A stretch of 15,732 nt of DNA from Bacillota bacterium. GTDB taxonomy: Bacteria > Eremiobacterota > SpSt-956 > JAKJGF01. The stretch is taken from contig JAKPQU010000357.1 of assembly GCA_029555925.1 (NCBI GenBank), positions 1 through 15,732 of the forward strand, given 5' to 3'. Position 1 is the first letter of the stretch. Each line of letters begins with the position of its first letter. This document shows positions 15,473 through 15,732 of this stretch, piece after piece. The position numbers and the translations under genes are program-made. Under the pieces are notes generated by a model. The model saw only the letters and a list, made by a program, of their open reading frames with translations, had not been told where the DNA came from and made no database searches.

Positions 15473-15541
15473 CAGCTATCAGCTATCAGCTATCAGCTTT
15501 TTATTGATTTTTTCTGATAGCTGATAGCTGACTGCTGATTG
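15473..15541. repeat. Inverted pair of heptanucleotide arrays forming an 18-bp stem
   Basis: Left array: CAGCTAT x3 plus CAGCTTT (15473-15500). Right array: CTGATAG x2, CTGACTG and CTGATTG (15514-15541). Positions 15479-15496 pair perfectly with 15514-15531 (18 bp, 17-nt T-rich loop). In the csm5 transcript the stem lies about 20 nt before the start codon. There is no U-run after the stem, so intrinsic termination is unlikely. Slowing or insulating ribosomes is possible. Confidence 0.85.
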
Positions 15542-15546
15542 CTATT

Positions 15547-15732
15547 TTATTTAAAAATCCATTTTTCAAGTATGGATTTAATTCCCGTCTTATAAGGTTT
15601 TATTCTGAATTTACCTTCTATCGATTTCAGGTAATCAATGGAAGCAATATTAAGTTCCTCCAGGATGGCAGTCTCTTCCGGTTCTTTTTCAAGTCCTTCC
15701 ATGAGATCCATGTATTTTCTTGATTTTACTAT
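15547..15732 (-). CDS. Unrecognised protein, C-terminal 61 residues only
   Basis: An open frame runs from the window edge to a TAA at 15547-15549. The visible end is charged and probably helical, including MDLMEGLEKEPEE, ELNIASIDYLKSIEGK and a basic tail ending KWIFK. Codon choice (AGA, ATA, GAA) matches its neighbours. It directly precedes csm5 in the same direction, 87 nt apart across the heptad stem, which in a standard csm operon is where csm4 would be. The tail does not show the glycine-rich RAMP ending I would expect of Csm4, nor Csm2 or Csm3 motifs. I do not recognise it; an accessory type III gene or an insertion in the operon are both possible. Confidence 0.6.
   Translation of the reverse strand: MVKSRKYMDLMEGLEKEPEETAILEELNIASIDYLKSIEGKFRIKPYKTGIKSILEKWIFK

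Noticed and set aside
15479..15531. Heptad stem as an intrinsic terminator before csm5
   Set aside because: No U-run follows the stem in the minus-strand direction. The T-rich part is in the loop.

Overview
The window is bacterial, low in GC and densely coded. Features pointing to an uncultured, probably anaerobic lineage are zinc-ribbon/TPR/HEAT scaffold proteins, a NiFe-hydrogenase maturation operon, multi-sensor hybrid kinases and the edge of a type III-A CRISPR locus. I cannot assign a phylum from the sequence alone. No rRNA, tRNA, transposase or CRISPR array is visible. No gene-free gap exceeds 300 bases.

Layout. (1) 1-2087, plus strand: 3' part of a zinc-ribbon/HEAT/TPR scaffold gene that begins outside the window. 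(2) 2264-3745, plus strand: a tightly overlapping operon of hydrogenase maturation endopeptidase, hypA and hypB. (3) 3958-7194, plus strand: an eight-helix membrane PAS protein with no kinase domain, then, behind a near-consensus promoter, a soluble protein with zinc ribbon, degenerate Ser/Thr kinase domain, receiver domain and second zinc ribbon. (4) 7198-10077, minus strand: a large soluble hybrid histidine kinase (REC-PAS-GAF-PAS-HisKA-HATPase-REC) that converges on the previous gene with 3 nt between stop codons. (5) 10302-10907, plus strand: a DedA/VTT-type membrane protein. (6) 10942-13299, minus strand: a zinc-ribbon/TPR/single-TM/TPR protein. (7) 13494-13943, minus strand: rpiB. (8) 14227-15459, minus strand: csm5, and at the right edge the 3' end of an unrecognised gene that precedes csm5.

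Two features stand out. First, genes 3958-10077 look like one dispersed signalling system: a membrane sensor with no transmitter, a predicted pseudokinase fused to a receiver, and a cytoplasmic hybrid kinase with receivers at both ends. The pseudokinase has Asn for the catalytic-loop Asp, Lys for the metal-binding Asn, and no glycine loop. Zinc ribbons of identical spacing (CxxC-x10-CxxC) occur in three of the window's large proteins, four times in all. Second, many intergenic spaces contain short tandem arrays with a strict 7-nt period. Written in a common phase and strand, the units fit a loose consensus GTNNNNN, mostly GTNANNN or GTTGANN. These arrays run into coding sequence: they supply the last residues and stop codon of hypB and of the VTT gene, touch the stop codon of the TPR gene, form an 18-bp stem just upstream of csm5, and create a false upstream start for the hybrid kinase. 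Two of them are joined to a shared GGARGGAACARATT motif and a TGACCG/CGGTCA hairpin, which indicates a composite dispersed repeat.
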